Notes: a model not told the origin generated them from the letters alone. DNA of 64,000 nucleotides from Ornithinimicrobium faecis (GCF_023923225.1 NZ_CP099489.1:558001-622000); one strand, 5' to 3'. Counted from the first letter of the stretch, positions 1 to 9,432 are shown. A program made the numbers and translations.

Positions 1-680
1 CCAAAGCAGGTGTAGGCGAGCACGGCCCAGCCGATGAGCCGCCGGTCCCAGCGTCGCGCGTGGTCCTCGGGTGGTGCGGGGTCGGCCACGCGTCGTGCTG
101 CCAGCCCGGCGGCGATGGTCGCCAGCACCCCGACCGCCGCGAGGGCGATCCAACCCTCGCGCCAGCCCGAGCCGTGGGTGATCTCCAGCACCCACGGCAC
201 CAGCAGACCCGCCGCGACGATGCCAGCGCCGGCACCTCCGAAATAGACCCCCAGCAGCACTGCGGCGCGGCCACGCGAGCCGCGGTGGCTAGCCTCGGCC
301 ACCAGGACGGCACCGAGCACGAAGGCCAGGGCGCCGGCGAGGCCGGCGACGAAGCGGATGGTGAGGAGCACGGCATACAGGCTGGTCGTGGCGGTGAGAC
401 CGATGGCGAGCGTAGTCACCGCAGTCCCGGCGAGGAAGGCCCGCCGGGTGCCCATGGCGCGCGCCAGCGGGGCGGCCAGCAGCGCCCCGACCAGATAACC
501 CGCTGCGTTGGTGGTGTTGAGCGCCCCCGCCGCGGAGTAGGACCAGGACAGGTCATCGCTCATGGCCGGGAGCAGCAGCGCGTAGGCGAACCTGGCCAGA
601 CCAAGGGCCACGAGCGGACCAGCCGCCAGCCCGATGGCCAGACCTAGGTGGCCCTGTCCCTCCGCTGCGACGCGCTGCAC
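1..680 (-). CDS. MFS transporter, YbfB/YjiJ-like, 3' end cut by window edge
   Basis: Reading leftward from a GTG at 680, an open frame of 226 codons runs off the left edge, so the C-terminus is missing. The translated start (VQRVAAEGQGHLGLAIGLAA, then LALGLARFAYALLLPAM) has the ARFAYALLLPAM signature of YbfB/YjiJ-type major facilitator permeases. It is followed by several hydrophobic helices, among them one around SAAGALNTTNAAGYLVGALL, and a basic loop (ARAMGTRR) typical of the TM2-TM3 loop. It starts 10 bp after the NTF2-like gene and probably belongs to the same operon as the amino-acid dehydrogenase. The substrate cannot be read from the sequence. The start codon is provisional because no strong ribosome binding site is visible. 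Confidence 0.75.
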   Translation of the reverse strand, partial: MQRVAAEGQGHLGLAIGLAAGPLVALGLARFAYALLLPAMSDDLSWSYSAAGALNTTNAAGYLVGALLAAPLARAMGTRRAFLAGTAVTTLAIGLTATTSLYAVLLTIRFVAGLAGALAFVLGAVLVAEASHRGSRGRAAVLLGVYFGGAGAGIVAAGLLVPWVLEITHGSGWREGWIALAAVGVLATIAAGLAARRVADPAPPEDHARRWDRRLIGWAVLAYTCF

Positions 681-690
681 GGCCGAGACG

Positions 691-1044
691 TCAGACAGTC
701 GGCGTGTCGAAGTAGCTGTGGCGCTCGCACGCGCGACCGGCACTGTCGTAGTCGATGAAGTCGGAGAATCCGACGGTGACCGAGGTGCCGTCACGCAGTG
801 TCCCGGTGAAGACTCCGCGGACCGCCGCTGACGATCCCTCAACGATCAGCTGGTCGATCCGGTGGCTGCCGGACGCGATGACCCGCTCGCCGCCATAGAA
901 CGCCCGCAGGGCGGCGCTGCCCTGCATCGGCGCATAGCCCGGGCGGTGATAGACGCCGTCCTCGGCAAACCAGTCCAGGACCCCGTCGACGTCGCCCGAG
1001 TCGACTGCCCGGTAGTAGCGGTTCGTGATCTCGGTCAGGTCCAT
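691..1044 (-). CDS. SnoaL/NTF2-like family protein
   Basis: 117 residues, the usual size of a single NTF2-like cone-fold domain. The start MDLTEITNRYYRAVDSGDVDGVLDWFAEDGVY shows the helix followed by the W(F)AEDGVYHRPG segment seen in SnoaL-like polyketide-cyclase/isomerase relatives. The end (GFSDFIDYDSAGRACERHSYFD) matches the last beta strands. A GGAGG lies 10 bp upstream of the ATG, in the 16-bp gap after the dehydrogenase gene, so the two are almost certainly cotranscribed. Members of this fold bind small hydrophobic ligands or act as isomerases or hydrolases. No specific reaction can be inferred. Confidence 0.8.
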   Translation of the reverse strand: MDLTEITNRYYRAVDSGDVDGVLDWFAEDGVYHRPGYAPMQGSAALRAFYGGERVIASGSHRIDQLIVEGSSAAVRGVFTGTLRDGTSVTVGFSDFIDYDSAGRACERHSYFDTPTV

Positions 1045-1060
1045 CAGCTGTCCGCCTCCA

Positions 1061-2143
1061 TCAGTTGGCCGCCTTTGTCAGTCGCTGGGCAGCGAGGTCC
1101 CGGGCCGTCTGCTCCGGGGTGACCCCGCGCTCCTGCGCCTCGGCCAGGATGCCGTCGACGCGTCCACCAATCTGCTCGAGCGCCTCGGCCAGGGTGCTCT
1201 CGTCCCAGCCGACGACCCCGGCGTGGACCTGGATGACGCCGCCGGCGTTGGCCACGAAGTCCGGGACGACGGTGATGCCCGCCGCGCGCAGCGCCTCGCC
1301 GGCCTCGGCCGAGTCGAGCGTGTCGTTGGCGGCGCCGGCCACGACCTGAGCGCGGACACGACTGGCGTTGTCCGCGGTCAGGACCCGGGCCACGGCGCAC
1401 GGCGCGAAGACGTCGGTGTCGGTGAAGGGCGCCTCGTGCGGGTCGACCACGCTCGCGCCGAGCTCGTCGGCGAGCGCCTGTGCCCTGGCGCCATCGATGT
1501 CGGCCACGGACAGGATCGCCCCGTCGGCTGCGGCGAAGCGGGCCAGACTGGCCCCGACCTGGCCGGTGCCCTGGACAACGACACGGACGCCGTCCATGTC
1601 CCGCTGGAGGGCGTGTCGCACCCCGGCGCGCATGGCGGCATAGACGCCGCGGGCGGTGTAGGGGCCGGGGTCGACCTCGTCGCAGAAGGCCCGGCCCCCA
1701 CGCTCCTCAATGACCCGCATGTCGGTCGGGGTGGTCCCCATGTCAACACCGGGGATGTAGGCACCGTTGGTGCGGGCCACGAACTCTCCGAAGGCCAGCA
1801 GTGCCGCGCGACGCTCGTCGCCCTGCAGGGCCGCAGGGCCGTCGGCGAGGATGACGGACTTGGCGCCGCCATAAGGCAGGTCTGCGCACGCGTGCTTCAG
1901 GGTCATCGCCGCCGCCAGTCGCTGGGCCTCGATGACGGCGGCCTCTGGTGTGGCGTAAGGCCGCCAGCGCGTGCCGCCGAAGCCGGGGCCCAGCCTGGTG
2001 TTGTCAATGGCGATGACGGCACGCAGGCCGGTCGCGCGGTCGTGGCAGGTGATGACCTGCTCGGAGTCGAAGAAGTCAGGGGCCAAGACGTCAGGGGCCA
2101 GGAAGTCGGGAGCCACGGTGCTCCCTGCGCTCGCGGTGCTCAT
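1061..2143 (-). CDS. Glu/Leu/Phe/Val dehydrogenase (probable valine/leucine dehydrogenase)
   Basis: 360 residues, the length of the branched-chain amino-acid dehydrogenases rather than the ~450-residue glutamate dehydrogenases. The catalytic-lysine segment LPYGGAKSVI and the upstream GPGFGGTRWRPYAT motif are those of valine/leucine/phenylalanine dehydrogenases. A Rossmann motif (VVQGTGQVGASLARF) begins the C-terminal NAD-binding domain. These enzymes oxidatively deaminate branched-chain or aromatic amino acids to 2-oxo acids. The N-terminus carries a short repetitive stretch (APDFLAPDVLAPDF), so the true start could be slightly later. It is the first gene of a leftward operon with the NTF2-like and MFS genes and is divergent, with only 44 bp between starts, from the lipoprotein gene. 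Confidence 0.9.
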   Translation of the reverse strand: MSTASAGSTVAPDFLAPDVLAPDFFDSEQVITCHDRATGLRAVIAIDNTRLGPGFGGTRWRPYATPEAAVIEAQRLAAAMTLKHACADLPYGGAKSVILADGPAALQGDERRAALLAFGEFVARTNGAYIPGVDMGTTPTDMRVIEERGGRAFCDEVDPGPYTARGVYAAMRAGVRHALQRDMDGVRVVVQGTGQVGASLARFAAADGAILSVADIDGARAQALADELGASVVDPHEAPFTDTDVFAPCAVARVLTADNASRVRAQVVAGAANDTLDSAEAGEALRAAGITVVPDFVANAGGVIQVHAGVVGWDESTLAEALEQIGGRVDGILAEAQERGVTPEQTARDLAAQRLTKAAN

Positions 2144-2187
2144 AGAGGCAGTTCACCACACCACCGAAGGATGCAAGGATCAGGGTC

Positions 2188-3339
2188 ATGTCCCGCGCAG
2201 CCGCAGCCCTGGCCACTGTCGTCCTGCTGCTCACTGCCGGGTGCGGCGCCGAGGGTGAGGAGCCGGCGTCCGACCCCAGACCGTCAGGTGTCGCTGCCAG
2301 CGGTGACCCAGCGTCCGACGAGGGAGCAGCCGCGGTGAGCACGCCAGCGGATCCGACCCCGGGCGATCAGCCGACCACCGACCAGGCGACCACCGCCGAG
2401 GCGACCAGTGTCGAGCCGAGCAGCACAGGGGGAGGTGAGCACTCGGCATACGGCCTGGCGCTGTTGGCGACCCCGGAAGAGGCGACGCACCTCACCCTCA
2501 CCGACTTTGACGCGATCCGCGCGCGGCTCGGTGTGCCGGAGCTGACGTCGCAGGACGTCATGACCGACCGGCTGGAGTTCTGGCGAGCAGCCGAGGCGTC
2601 CAGCGTCCTGCTGACCGACGGACTGCTGCGCGAGGAGAACAGCCGCTACGACCTGACCTATGACTTCACCCAGGACGACGTCGACGCCGAAGCGCGCTGG
2701 ACGGGGCCGGAGGGCGCTGGCTTCCTGCTTGCCCTGCGGCCCGAGCTGGACCTCGAGCTGGTGCAGACTGCCATCGATGACGATGCGCCGGGTCTGGAGG
2801 GTGCCAACGTCGATCGGGCCACGTCCACTGTTCTGCGGGGGATCGCGTCGGGGCCGGTGTGGGCCAGCAACCCGGCCATGGCTGCGGTCGGTGACATCGA
2901 GGCCGAGAGTCTGATCGTGCGCAAGGGGTGCGTGCCGTTCACCACGGCGCTCGGCGTCGACGCGACGGTGGAGCACCAGGAGCAGATCCTGGCCGCACAT
3001 GATGTCGAGGGCCTGCTGGACGTGGAGGCCGTGGCGATCGCGTTCACGGGGATGACGTCCACGGTGCGGCTGGCCTATCCGGAGGGTCCTGGCCCGGACG
3101 CGATCGAGACGGACCTGGCGGCGCGGCTCGCGCTCGCGGAAGACTGGCCGACCACCGAGTCGATCGGGTTCGCCGACGGATTCGGTGACGGCGCCGTGAG
3201 CGGGGTCGGCACCTCCGTCGGCGAGGTGACCCTGACGGTGACGAACCCGGGCGCCGCCGCCAACCTGGCCCTGGCCGACCTGGTGCCTCTGGGCGTGTGC
3301 GCGGACGTCGAGCTCCTGCCGGAGCCGACCGGGCTGTGA
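2188..3339 (+). CDS. Lipoprotein of unknown function
   Basis: 383 residues beginning with a lipoprotein signal (MSRAAAALATVVLLLTAGC): hydrophobic core, then lipobox LTAGC with Cys19 as the likely lipidated residue. A low-complexity linker rich in Pro, Thr, Ser and Glu (about residues 20-85) follows, then a globular domain beginning near YGLALLATPEEATHLTLTDFDAIRARLG. I do not recognise the globular domain; it has a few conserved-looking aromatic/acidic stretches but no catalytic motif. It is probably anchored to the outer face of the cytoplasmic membrane. It faces the dehydrogenase operon divergently. Confidence 0.8.
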   Translation: MSRAAAALATVVLLLTAGCGAEGEEPASDPRPSGVAASGDPASDEGAAAVSTPADPTPGDQPTTDQATTAEATSVEPSSTGGGEHSAYGLALLATPEEATHLTLTDFDAIRARLGVPELTSQDVMTDRLEFWRAAEASSVLLTDGLLREENSRYDLTYDFTQDDVDAEARWTGPEGAGFLLALRPELDLELVQTAIDDDAPGLEGANVDRATSTVLRGIASGPVWASNPAMAAVGDIEAESLIVRKGCVPFTTALGVDATVEHQEQILAAHDVEGLLDVEAVAIAFTGMTSTVRLAYPEGPGPDAIETDLAARLALAEDWPTTESIGFADGFGDGAVSGVGTSVGEVTLTVTNPGAAANLALADLVPLGVCADVELLPEPTGL

Positions 3340-3354
3340 GTTGTCGCCGTCACC

Positions 3355-5373
3355 TCACTGCAGGTCGACGGCCCACCCGCCGGTCAGCGTCTCCAGGTCG
3401 AAGCGCGCCAGCCCCTGATGGTCCACGGTCCACAGGTCCTCGCCGATCACGATCGTGCGGCTCGGTCCCTCGCCCCAGTGGTCCTCCCGGTCGGGGCTGA
3501 CGGAGATCGTGCCGTCCTCGGTCAGCGTCTCGCCGCCGACGCCGAGCACGACCACGCCCGCGAACATCTCGTCCTTGGTCTCGCCCCAGCGCGCCATCGG
3601 CACGAAGGCCTGCCCGGTGGCCGGCCAGGAGGTGAACGCCCGGTGATCCCACTCGACCGGGGTGTAGCCGTTCTTCCAGGTCATCACCTCGGTCTGCTTC
3701 GGTGCGGTGAGGTCGCTGATGTCGAAGAGCGAGACCTGCATCCCCTTGGTCTGCCCGCTCTCGGGGTCGGCGTCCTGCCCCACGCCCAGGAGGGTGTCCT
3801 CATCGATCGGGTGCAGGTATGCCGAGTAGCCAGGAATCTTCAACTCACCGGTGACGTGGGGCTGGGTGGGGTCGCTGGTGTCGATCAGATAGAGCGGGTC
3901 GGTCTGCCGGAAGGTGACGACCGCCGCCAGGTCGGGGGACAGGTAGCGCACGGCCCGGACCTGCTCGGTGAGGCCGAGCCCGTCCACGCGGCCGGTCTCG
4001 GTGAGGGCGTCACCGTCCTCGCGGAACATGACCAGGGAGGACTGTGACTGCTCCGAGGCCGCTCGGGGGTCGGTCGTGGTGGCCACCCGGATCACGCCGT
4101 CCTCCTCGTCGAGGGCCCACTGGCTGAGCAGATAGCCGTCGACGGTGCCGGAGGCCTGGTAGGTCGTGGCGCTCGGGTCGCTGATGTCGAAGGAGTGCAG
4201 GTCGGTGTTGGCCGTGCTCCCATCGCCCCAGTCCCCCAGATCGCCCTGGCTCCAGCGCCACGGGTCCCAGCGGTTGGTGGCCACAATGAGCCGGTCGGTG
4301 CTGGCATAGACGGTGCTGCCGCTGGCCACCAGGCCGGCACCCGAGGTGGGCTCCGGTGTGCCAGAGGCGATGTCGAAGCTCAGGACGGACATCGTGGACA
4401 GTCCGGCGGGGTCGCGCGGACGGGAGATGTCGTCGCAGTCGAGGAGCTGCTCGGTGGACTGGCTCGTGCCGTCAGCATCGAGCTGCTGCACGTGGGGGAT
4501 CCAGTCGTCGATCTCGGTGTCGAGGATGAGCTGGCGGTTGGTCTCCTCGGCCTCCTGCTCTGAGGTGAGCCGGCCGTCCTGGGGCCAGGTCTGCTCCACC
4601 GAGGGCGGGTCGGTGACCATCACCATGCGGATGGTGTCGCCGATCATCCGGGCCGAGGTGTAGGAGCCCTCGATGCGGGCCGAGCCCACTGTCTGAGGGT
4701 CGGCCGGGTCGCTGAGATCCACCGTGGTCAACACGGTGCGGGTGCTCCCGAAGGCCGCCTGCCGGTCGTCGGTTGTCGGAGCCCAGTTGCCCCACTCGGA
4801 CGAGAGGATCACCAGGGTCGAGCCGTGGAGCAGCAGCTCGCCGGCCTGGACCTGGTCCGAGAGCCCTGGCAGGGTCACCGTGCTGATGACCTCCTCGGTG
4901 GCCACGTCGACGATCTGCACGCGGCCGGTGATGCTGGTGACGATGATGTGGCCGTCGGTCTTGACCAGGTCGGCCTCGTCAACGCCCTCCTCCTGGACGT
5001 TGGTCGAGGAGTGCGTCGGCGCAGAGCCCCCACTGGACGCGTCTCCGCCCGCGTCGGCTGATGCGGCCTCGTCGCCCTCCTCGAGCCAGCCGCCTCCGTA
5101 GCCGCCGCCGAGGCCATAGGGGCCGACCTGCTCCAGCGCGTTGGCCTGGTAGTAGGTGAGCAGCTCGTCACACCCGGCGAAACGCTCGATGAGCGAGGCG
5201 GGCAGGGCGGTCACCGAGGCCCGGACGGCGCTGGCGTCCCAGTCGGTCGTGCCCTGGGTGCCGACCGGCGGCGAGCCTTGTGGAGACGGGGGGTCCGGTG
5301 GTGACGCGCAGGCTGCGAGCGAGACGAGCAGCGATCCAGTGAGCAGGGTGGCGAGGGCGGCGGAGCGAGGCAT
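3355..5373 (-). CDS. Beta-propeller lipoprotein (PF09826-type)
   Basis: The start was moved 26 codons downstream of the longest frame because the sequence from 5373 (MPRSAALATLLTGSLLVSLAACASPP) is a clean lipoprotein signal with lipobox LAAC. This gives 672 residues. The segment STNVQEEGVDEADLVKTDG is the hallmark of the secreted beta-propeller family found in actinobacteria and archaea. Repeated blade-like motifs follow, such as VDVATEEVISTVTLPG and VDLSDPADPQTVGSARIEG. It is probably an extracytoplasmic membrane-anchored scaffold or binding protein; the ligand is unknown. The gene is convergent with the upstream lipoprotein gene (15 bp between stops). The 32-bp repeat array lies upstream of its start. 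Confidence 0.88.
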   Translation of the reverse strand: MPRSAALATLLTGSLLVSLAACASPPDPPSPQGSPPVGTQGTTDWDASAVRASVTALPASLIERFAGCDELLTYYQANALEQVGPYGLGGGYGGGWLEEGDEAASADAGGDASSGGSAPTHSSTNVQEEGVDEADLVKTDGHIIVTSITGRVQIVDVATEEVISTVTLPGLSDQVQAGELLLHGSTLVILSSEWGNWAPTTDDRQAAFGSTRTVLTTVDLSDPADPQTVGSARIEGSYTSARMIGDTIRMVMVTDPPSVEQTWPQDGRLTSEQEAEETNRQLILDTEIDDWIPHVQQLDADGTSQSTEQLLDCDDISRPRDPAGLSTMSVLSFDIASGTPEPTSGAGLVASGSTVYASTDRLIVATNRWDPWRWSQGDLGDWGDGSTANTDLHSFDISDPSATTYQASGTVDGYLLSQWALDEEDGVIRVATTTDPRAASEQSQSSLVMFREDGDALTETGRVDGLGLTEQVRAVRYLSPDLAAVVTFRQTDPLYLIDTSDPTQPHVTGELKIPGYSAYLHPIDEDTLLGVGQDADPESGQTKGMQVSLFDISDLTAPKQTEVMTWKNGYTPVEWDHRAFTSWPATGQAFVPMARWGETKDEMFAGVVVLGVGGETLTEDGTISVSPDREDHWGEGPSRTIVIGEDLWTVDHQGLARFDLETLTGGWAVDLQ

Positions 5374-5454
5374 CGTGGCCTCCTGGGCGAGAAGGGCTGA
5401 CGGCAGTGTCCCCGGTGTGACGCAGCCCACACGTCCGCGGTTCCCGCCCATCCT

Positions 5455-5748
5455 CGACCGAGCGCGTCGTGTGGCGAGATTTACCCCGACCGAGCGCGTC
5501 GTGTGGCGAGATTTCCCCTGACCGAGCGCGTGAGGAGGCGGTTCTCAGGTCGACCGAGCGCGCGGGGGACGGGTATGCCGAGGCGCGCCTCGGCATACAG
5601 CCGCCGGTCGTGCGCTCGGTGGCTCGTTATCTCAGGCGCCCACGCGCTCGGTGGTGGGATTTCTCAGGCGCCCACGCGCTCAGTGGGGCTGAGAATCGCA
5701 ACACGACGCGCTCGGTGGGGCTGAGAATCGCAACACGACGCGCTCGGT
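5455..5748. repeat. 32-bp periodic inverted repeat array around a 26-bp palindrome
   Basis: Four forward cores (CGACCGAGCGCG or close variants) begin at 5455, 5487, 5519 and 5551, exactly 32 bp apart. Five inverted cores (YGCGCTCRGT) begin at 5611, 5643, 5675, 5707 and 5739, again exactly 32 bp apart. Between the two half-arrays is a perfect 26-bp palindrome at 5573-5598 (each arm GTATGCCGAGGCG). The neighbouring two forward units (5455-5514) are nearly identical over 28 bp. The array fills the whole gap between the malic enzyme stop and the beta-propeller gene start. Related arrays occur at 23515-23556 and 24279-24352. Function unknown. Confidence 0.9.
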
Positions 5749-5753
5749 CGGGG

Positions 5754-7499
5754 TTAGGGGTCGGTGGTGCGGGCTGAGGGCTCGGCGATCTCGGTGACGA
5801 CCTCGACGTTGGGATAGACCGGCTGCCACATCAGGTCCTGGATGTCCTGGATCGGGTTGTCCAGGTGGACGGTGGCCAGGCCCTCCTCCTCGGCAGCCTC
5901 CACGACCCGCACTGCGACGGCCGCTGACACGGCACGCAGCTGGCGCATCGTGGGCAGGATCGACGCGCCCAACCGCTTGGCGGAGGTCATCTCTGCGACG
6001 GCGCGGGAGGCCGCGGCGATCATGTGGTCGCTGACCTTCGTGGCACGGCAGGCCACCACGCCGAGGCCGATGCCGGGGAAGACCAGGGCGTTGTTGGCCT
6101 GGGCGATCTCATAGGTGATCCCGTTGTGCTCGACCGCACCGAACGGGGAGCCGGTCGCGATCAGAGCCCTGCCGTCGGTCCAGGCGAGCAGGTCAGCCGG
6201 CACCGCCTCAGCCTTGGGCGTCGGGTTGGACAGCGGCATGATGATCGGCCGCTCGCAAGCGGCCGCCATGTCACGCACGATCGCCTCGGTGAAGGACCCA
6301 GTCTGGGCCGAGGTGCCCACGAGGATCGTCGGCTGCACATTGTGCACGACATCGGCCAGGTCGTAACGCCCCGACTCGGTCGTGGTCCAGGAGGAGAGCT
6401 CCTGCGACGGTCGCGCATAGCGCTCCTGGAAGGGCCGCATCGGACCGTCGGTGTGCAGCAGCCCGCGGCTGCCCAGACCCCAGAAGCGGCGAGCCGCCTC
6501 TTCCTCCGGCAGACCCTCCTGCACCATGACGTCGCGCATCAGGTCGGCGACACCGATCCCTGCCGTGCCAGCGCCGTGGATGACCACGCGCTGGTCGCTC
6601 ATCCGCTCGCCCTTGGCGCGCACGGCGGCGATGGCGGCCGCAGCCACGACGGCCGCGGTGCCCTGGATGTCGTCATTGAAGGAGACGTGCTCCTCGCGAT
6701 AGGTGTCAAGGATCCGGTGCGCGTTGTTGGCGCCGAAGTCCTCCCAGTGCAGCAGGGCCGTGGGGAAGTGGCGCTTGACCGCTGCCACGAAGGCCGCGAT
6801 GAACCCGTCATAACGCTCCCCGCGCACCCGTGCGTGGCGGGCACCGAGATAGGCCGGGTCGTTGAGCAGGGCGAGGTTGTCGGTGCCCACGTCGAGCACG
6901 ATCGGGAGCGCCCGCAACGGGTGGATGCCCGCGGCCGTGGTGTAGACGGCGAGCTTGCCGACAGCGATCCGGATGCCGCCCACGCCCTGGTCACCGATGC
7001 CCAGGATCCCCTCGGAGTCGGTCACCACCAGCAGATCGATGTCGTCCGGTCCGGCCCCGTGCGCGGCCAGCGCCTCGTCGATGTCGTCCGGGTTGTCCAG
7101 CGCAAGATAGATGCCGCGGGCGCGGTCGAAGGTGGAGCTGAAGGCCTCGATCGCCTCGCCCACGGTGGGGGTATAGATGATCGGGAGCATCTCGTCGAGG
7201 TGCTCGGACACCAAGCGGTAGTAGAGGATCTCGTTGAGGTCCTGCAACTGGTTGAGATAGACATATTTGCTCAGGGCGTCCGGCTGCTTGTCGAACTGCC
7301 GATAGACCCGCTTGAGCTGCTCGTTCATCGAGTTCACCGCCGGCGGCAGCAACCCTTGCAGGCCGAGGGCGCGGCGCTGCTCCAGGGTGTAGGCCGGCCC
7401 GAAGTTGAGCATCGGGCGCGCGAGCACCTGACGACCTCGAACAGCGATCTGGACGGTCTCGGCACCATTGTCGGTGCGGAATTGAAACTGGCGCGCCAT
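5754..7499 (-). CDS. NAD-dependent malic enzyme (SfcA/MaeA type)
   Basis: 581 residues from the ATG at 7499 (MARQFQFRTDNGAE); a longer frame adds six unlikely residues. This is the large malic enzyme class of about 560 residues. Family segments include RRALGLQGLLPPAV at the N-terminus, YTPTVGEAIEAFS, VTDSEGILGIGDQGVGG (catalytic and metal-binding region) and WEDFGANNAHRILDTYR followed by FNDDIQGTAAV, the metal-binding FNDDIQGT motif. A Rossmann motif (GAGTAGIGVADLM) begins the NAD domain. It converts malate to pyruvate and CO2, linking the TCA cycle with gluconeogenic carbon flow. No clear ribosome binding site precedes the start. The stop lies just after the 32-bp repeat array. Confidence 0.93.
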   Translation of the reverse strand: MARQFQFRTDNGAETVQIAVRGRQVLARPMLNFGPAYTLEQRRALGLQGLLPPAVNSMNEQLKRVYRQFDKQPDALSKYVYLNQLQDLNEILYYRLVSEHLDEMLPIIYTPTVGEAIEAFSSTFDRARGIYLALDNPDDIDEALAAHGAGPDDIDLLVVTDSEGILGIGDQGVGGIRIAVGKLAVYTTAAGIHPLRALPIVLDVGTDNLALLNDPAYLGARHARVRGERYDGFIAAFVAAVKRHFPTALLHWEDFGANNAHRILDTYREEHVSFNDDIQGTAAVVAAAAIAAVRAKGERMSDQRVVIHGAGTAGIGVADLMRDVMVQEGLPEEEAARRFWGLGSRGLLHTDGPMRPFQERYARPSQELSSWTTTESGRYDLADVVHNVQPTILVGTSAQTGSFTEAIVRDMAAACERPIIMPLSNPTPKAEAVPADLLAWTDGRALIATGSPFGAVEHNGITYEIAQANNALVFPGIGLGVVACRATKVSDHMIAAASRAVAEMTSAKRLGASILPTMRQLRAVSAAVAVRVVEAAEEEGLATVHLDNPIQDIQDLMWQPVYPNVEVVTEIAEPSARTTDP

Positions 7500-7544
7500 A
7501 ACGGGACAGTAATGCACCCCGGGTGGGCCCCGAACGGCCGGTGT

Positions 7545-9383
7545 TCAGTCGGCTCCTGCGCCCCGGACCCGGCGTCCGCCGCGCCGGCCAGTGAACCGGC
7601 CCCGGAGTCGGTGCCGCCGCCGCAACGCGGTCCGGGCGATGTGGTGCTCCTGCTCCGGTGGTGGGACGTCGAGATCGATGCGAGCGACCTGCTCCAGCCG
7701 TGGCTGGTCGTGCTGGCCGTCGTGGACCTCGCCGGTCGACCAGCTGACCTCCATCTGGTCGTCGGTCAGCTGCAGCACGGCCAGGTTGTTGTCATACCAG
7801 GGGCCCGCGAGATTGCGCCAGGACCACGGGGCGTCCGGCACCCGGGCAGACCGGGCGGCCAGGGCGCCGACCGGGCTGGCCACCCCATGGGTGAGCAGGG
7901 CCAGCACGGTGCGCATCGCACGGGGGAGCGGGTTGCGGATCGGTGAGCAGACGAACTGCATCACGCGGGTCCCGGTGCGCTCCTGCTCCGGACGCCCCAC
8001 GTCCGACCCGGCCTCCGACCGCCAGGGGTCCTCGACCTCGGACATATAGGAGTGGTGGACGTCGCCGGAGAGGAAGACGATGCTCGCGGGAGGGGTGCCT
8101 CGCTCGCCGCGGACGACCTCGGCGACCATGCGGCATACCTGCCGGAAGGACTCGTTGAACGCGCCCCAGTGCTCGAGGTCGACCTCGACCCGCAGCCGCT
8201 CGCCGAGCCGGGCGACCGCCCGCCCCCACGCACCGTCGACCATCGCCTCGTTCCAGGCCTCCACGTGGTGCAGGCCGGGGGGCAGCAGGAACGGCAGCGA
8301 GGTGCCGATGAACAGGTGCCGACAGTCTCCACGCAACTGCTGATCCAGCCAGTCCATCTCGGGCCCGTCGAGCATCGAGCGCTGGCCCGGTTCGAGAACC
8401 CGGGCGGCCCGCGAGTCGATGACGACCAGGCGCGCGTCGCCGAGATCGCGCGCATAGGACCACCGGTAGGTGTCCGGCTCCTGGTCCACCCGCTCGGCGA
8501 ATGCGTCAAGCACCTCGGTCAGGTCGACCTCGCCGCTCGCGCCGGCCTGCCGCCGCTGCAGCTCGCGCCAGATCTCGTCCTGCGCACGCTCGTCGACGGA
8601 CAGGTTGCCGAGGTGCTGATAGACCCAGTAGGACGCCAGCGCGGCCACGATCCGGCCGTGCCACCAGCTCGTGGCCTCCATGTCGACCCGCCACTGGGCG
8701 GAGGTGTTCCAGTCGTCGCGCACGTCGTGGTCGTCAAAGATCATCAGGCTCGGCAGGCAGGACAGCAGCCACCGCAGCCACGGGTCGCTCCAGGCGATGA
8801 GATAGAGGTGGGCATACTCCTCGAAGTCGCGCAGCTCGGGCCCGGGCGGCTCGTCCAGGGACCGCCGCGACTCGATGAACTCGCGCATCTCGTCGCTGGT
8901 CTCGTCCGCATAGACCTGGTCGCCGAGCAGCAGCACCAGGTCGGGCAGGTGCGCCAGGCCGTCCCGCACCTTCTGCCCGGCCGCGTCCATCCCGAAGGTG
9001 CGCAGCGCGTCCACGCCGTGGGTGCGGTGGTGCTCGGCGTCGTGCGGGACGCTCGTGCGGCAGGAGCCGAAGGCGATCCGGCTCGCCTGGCTCCGGTCCA
9101 GGGTGCGCAGGCTGCTGGGCGGGGTCGGGTCGTGCGGCGCCGGCCAGACGGGGGTCCCGTCGAAGACCACCTCGTATGCCGAGTGGGTGCCTGGCGCGAG
9201 GCCCGTCACCTCCACGAGGGCGAAGTGGTGCTCGTGGACGGCGAAGGTGGGTGCGCTCCATTCCCGGCCGTCTGCGTCGAGCCGCACCACGACGGTGCCC
9301 GCCCGGGCGGTCTCGACCCAGATCGCGGCCGACGTCTCATCGACGTGGCGCAGCACGGGGCCGAGCAGCAGGGGGGAGGTCAC
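7545..9383 (-). CDS. PhoD-like metallophosphatase
   Basis: 612 residues. An N-terminal fibronectin-like/DUF domain (about 1-100, starting LGPVLRHVDETSAAIWVETA) precedes a metallophosphoesterase domain. The latter has RIAFGSCRTS, LVLLLGDQVYADE (metal-binding GDQVYAD), MIFDDHDVRDDWN (DDHD) and SIVFLSGDVHHSYM (GDVHHS). These are the PhoD/DUF7800 phosphodiesterase motifs. Classical PhoD enzymes are Tat-exported. This one has no signal peptide, so a cytoplasmic location is likely. A basic C-terminal tail (RRRHRLRGRFTGRRGGRR) is unusual. It probably hydrolyses phosphodiesters or phosphomonoesters; the substrate is not evident. Confidence 0.88.
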   Translation of the reverse strand: MTSPLLLGPVLRHVDETSAAIWVETARAGTVVVRLDADGREWSAPTFAVHEHHFALVEVTGLAPGTHSAYEVVFDGTPVWPAPHDPTPPSSLRTLDRSQASRIAFGSCRTSVPHDAEHHRTHGVDALRTFGMDAAGQKVRDGLAHLPDLVLLLGDQVYADETSDEMREFIESRRSLDEPPGPELRDFEEYAHLYLIAWSDPWLRWLLSCLPSLMIFDDHDVRDDWNTSAQWRVDMEATSWWHGRIVAALASYWVYQHLGNLSVDERAQDEIWRELQRRQAGASGEVDLTEVLDAFAERVDQEPDTYRWSYARDLGDARLVVIDSRAARVLEPGQRSMLDGPEMDWLDQQLRGDCRHLFIGTSLPFLLPPGLHHVEAWNEAMVDGAWGRAVARLGERLRVEVDLEHWGAFNESFRQVCRMVAEVVRGERGTPPASIVFLSGDVHHSYMSEVEDPWRSEAGSDVGRPEQERTGTRVMQFVCSPIRNPLPRAMRTVLALLTHGVASPVGALAARSARVPDAPWSWRNLAGPWYDNNLAVLQLTDDQMEVSWSTGEVHDGQHDQPRLEQVARIDLDVPPPEQEHHIARTALRRRHRLRGRFTGRRGGRRVRGAGAD

Positions 9384-9432
9384 CGTCGCGGTGTGTCCGA
9401 GTGTGGCGGGTGTCCGAGGCTGTGCTGGCCGA

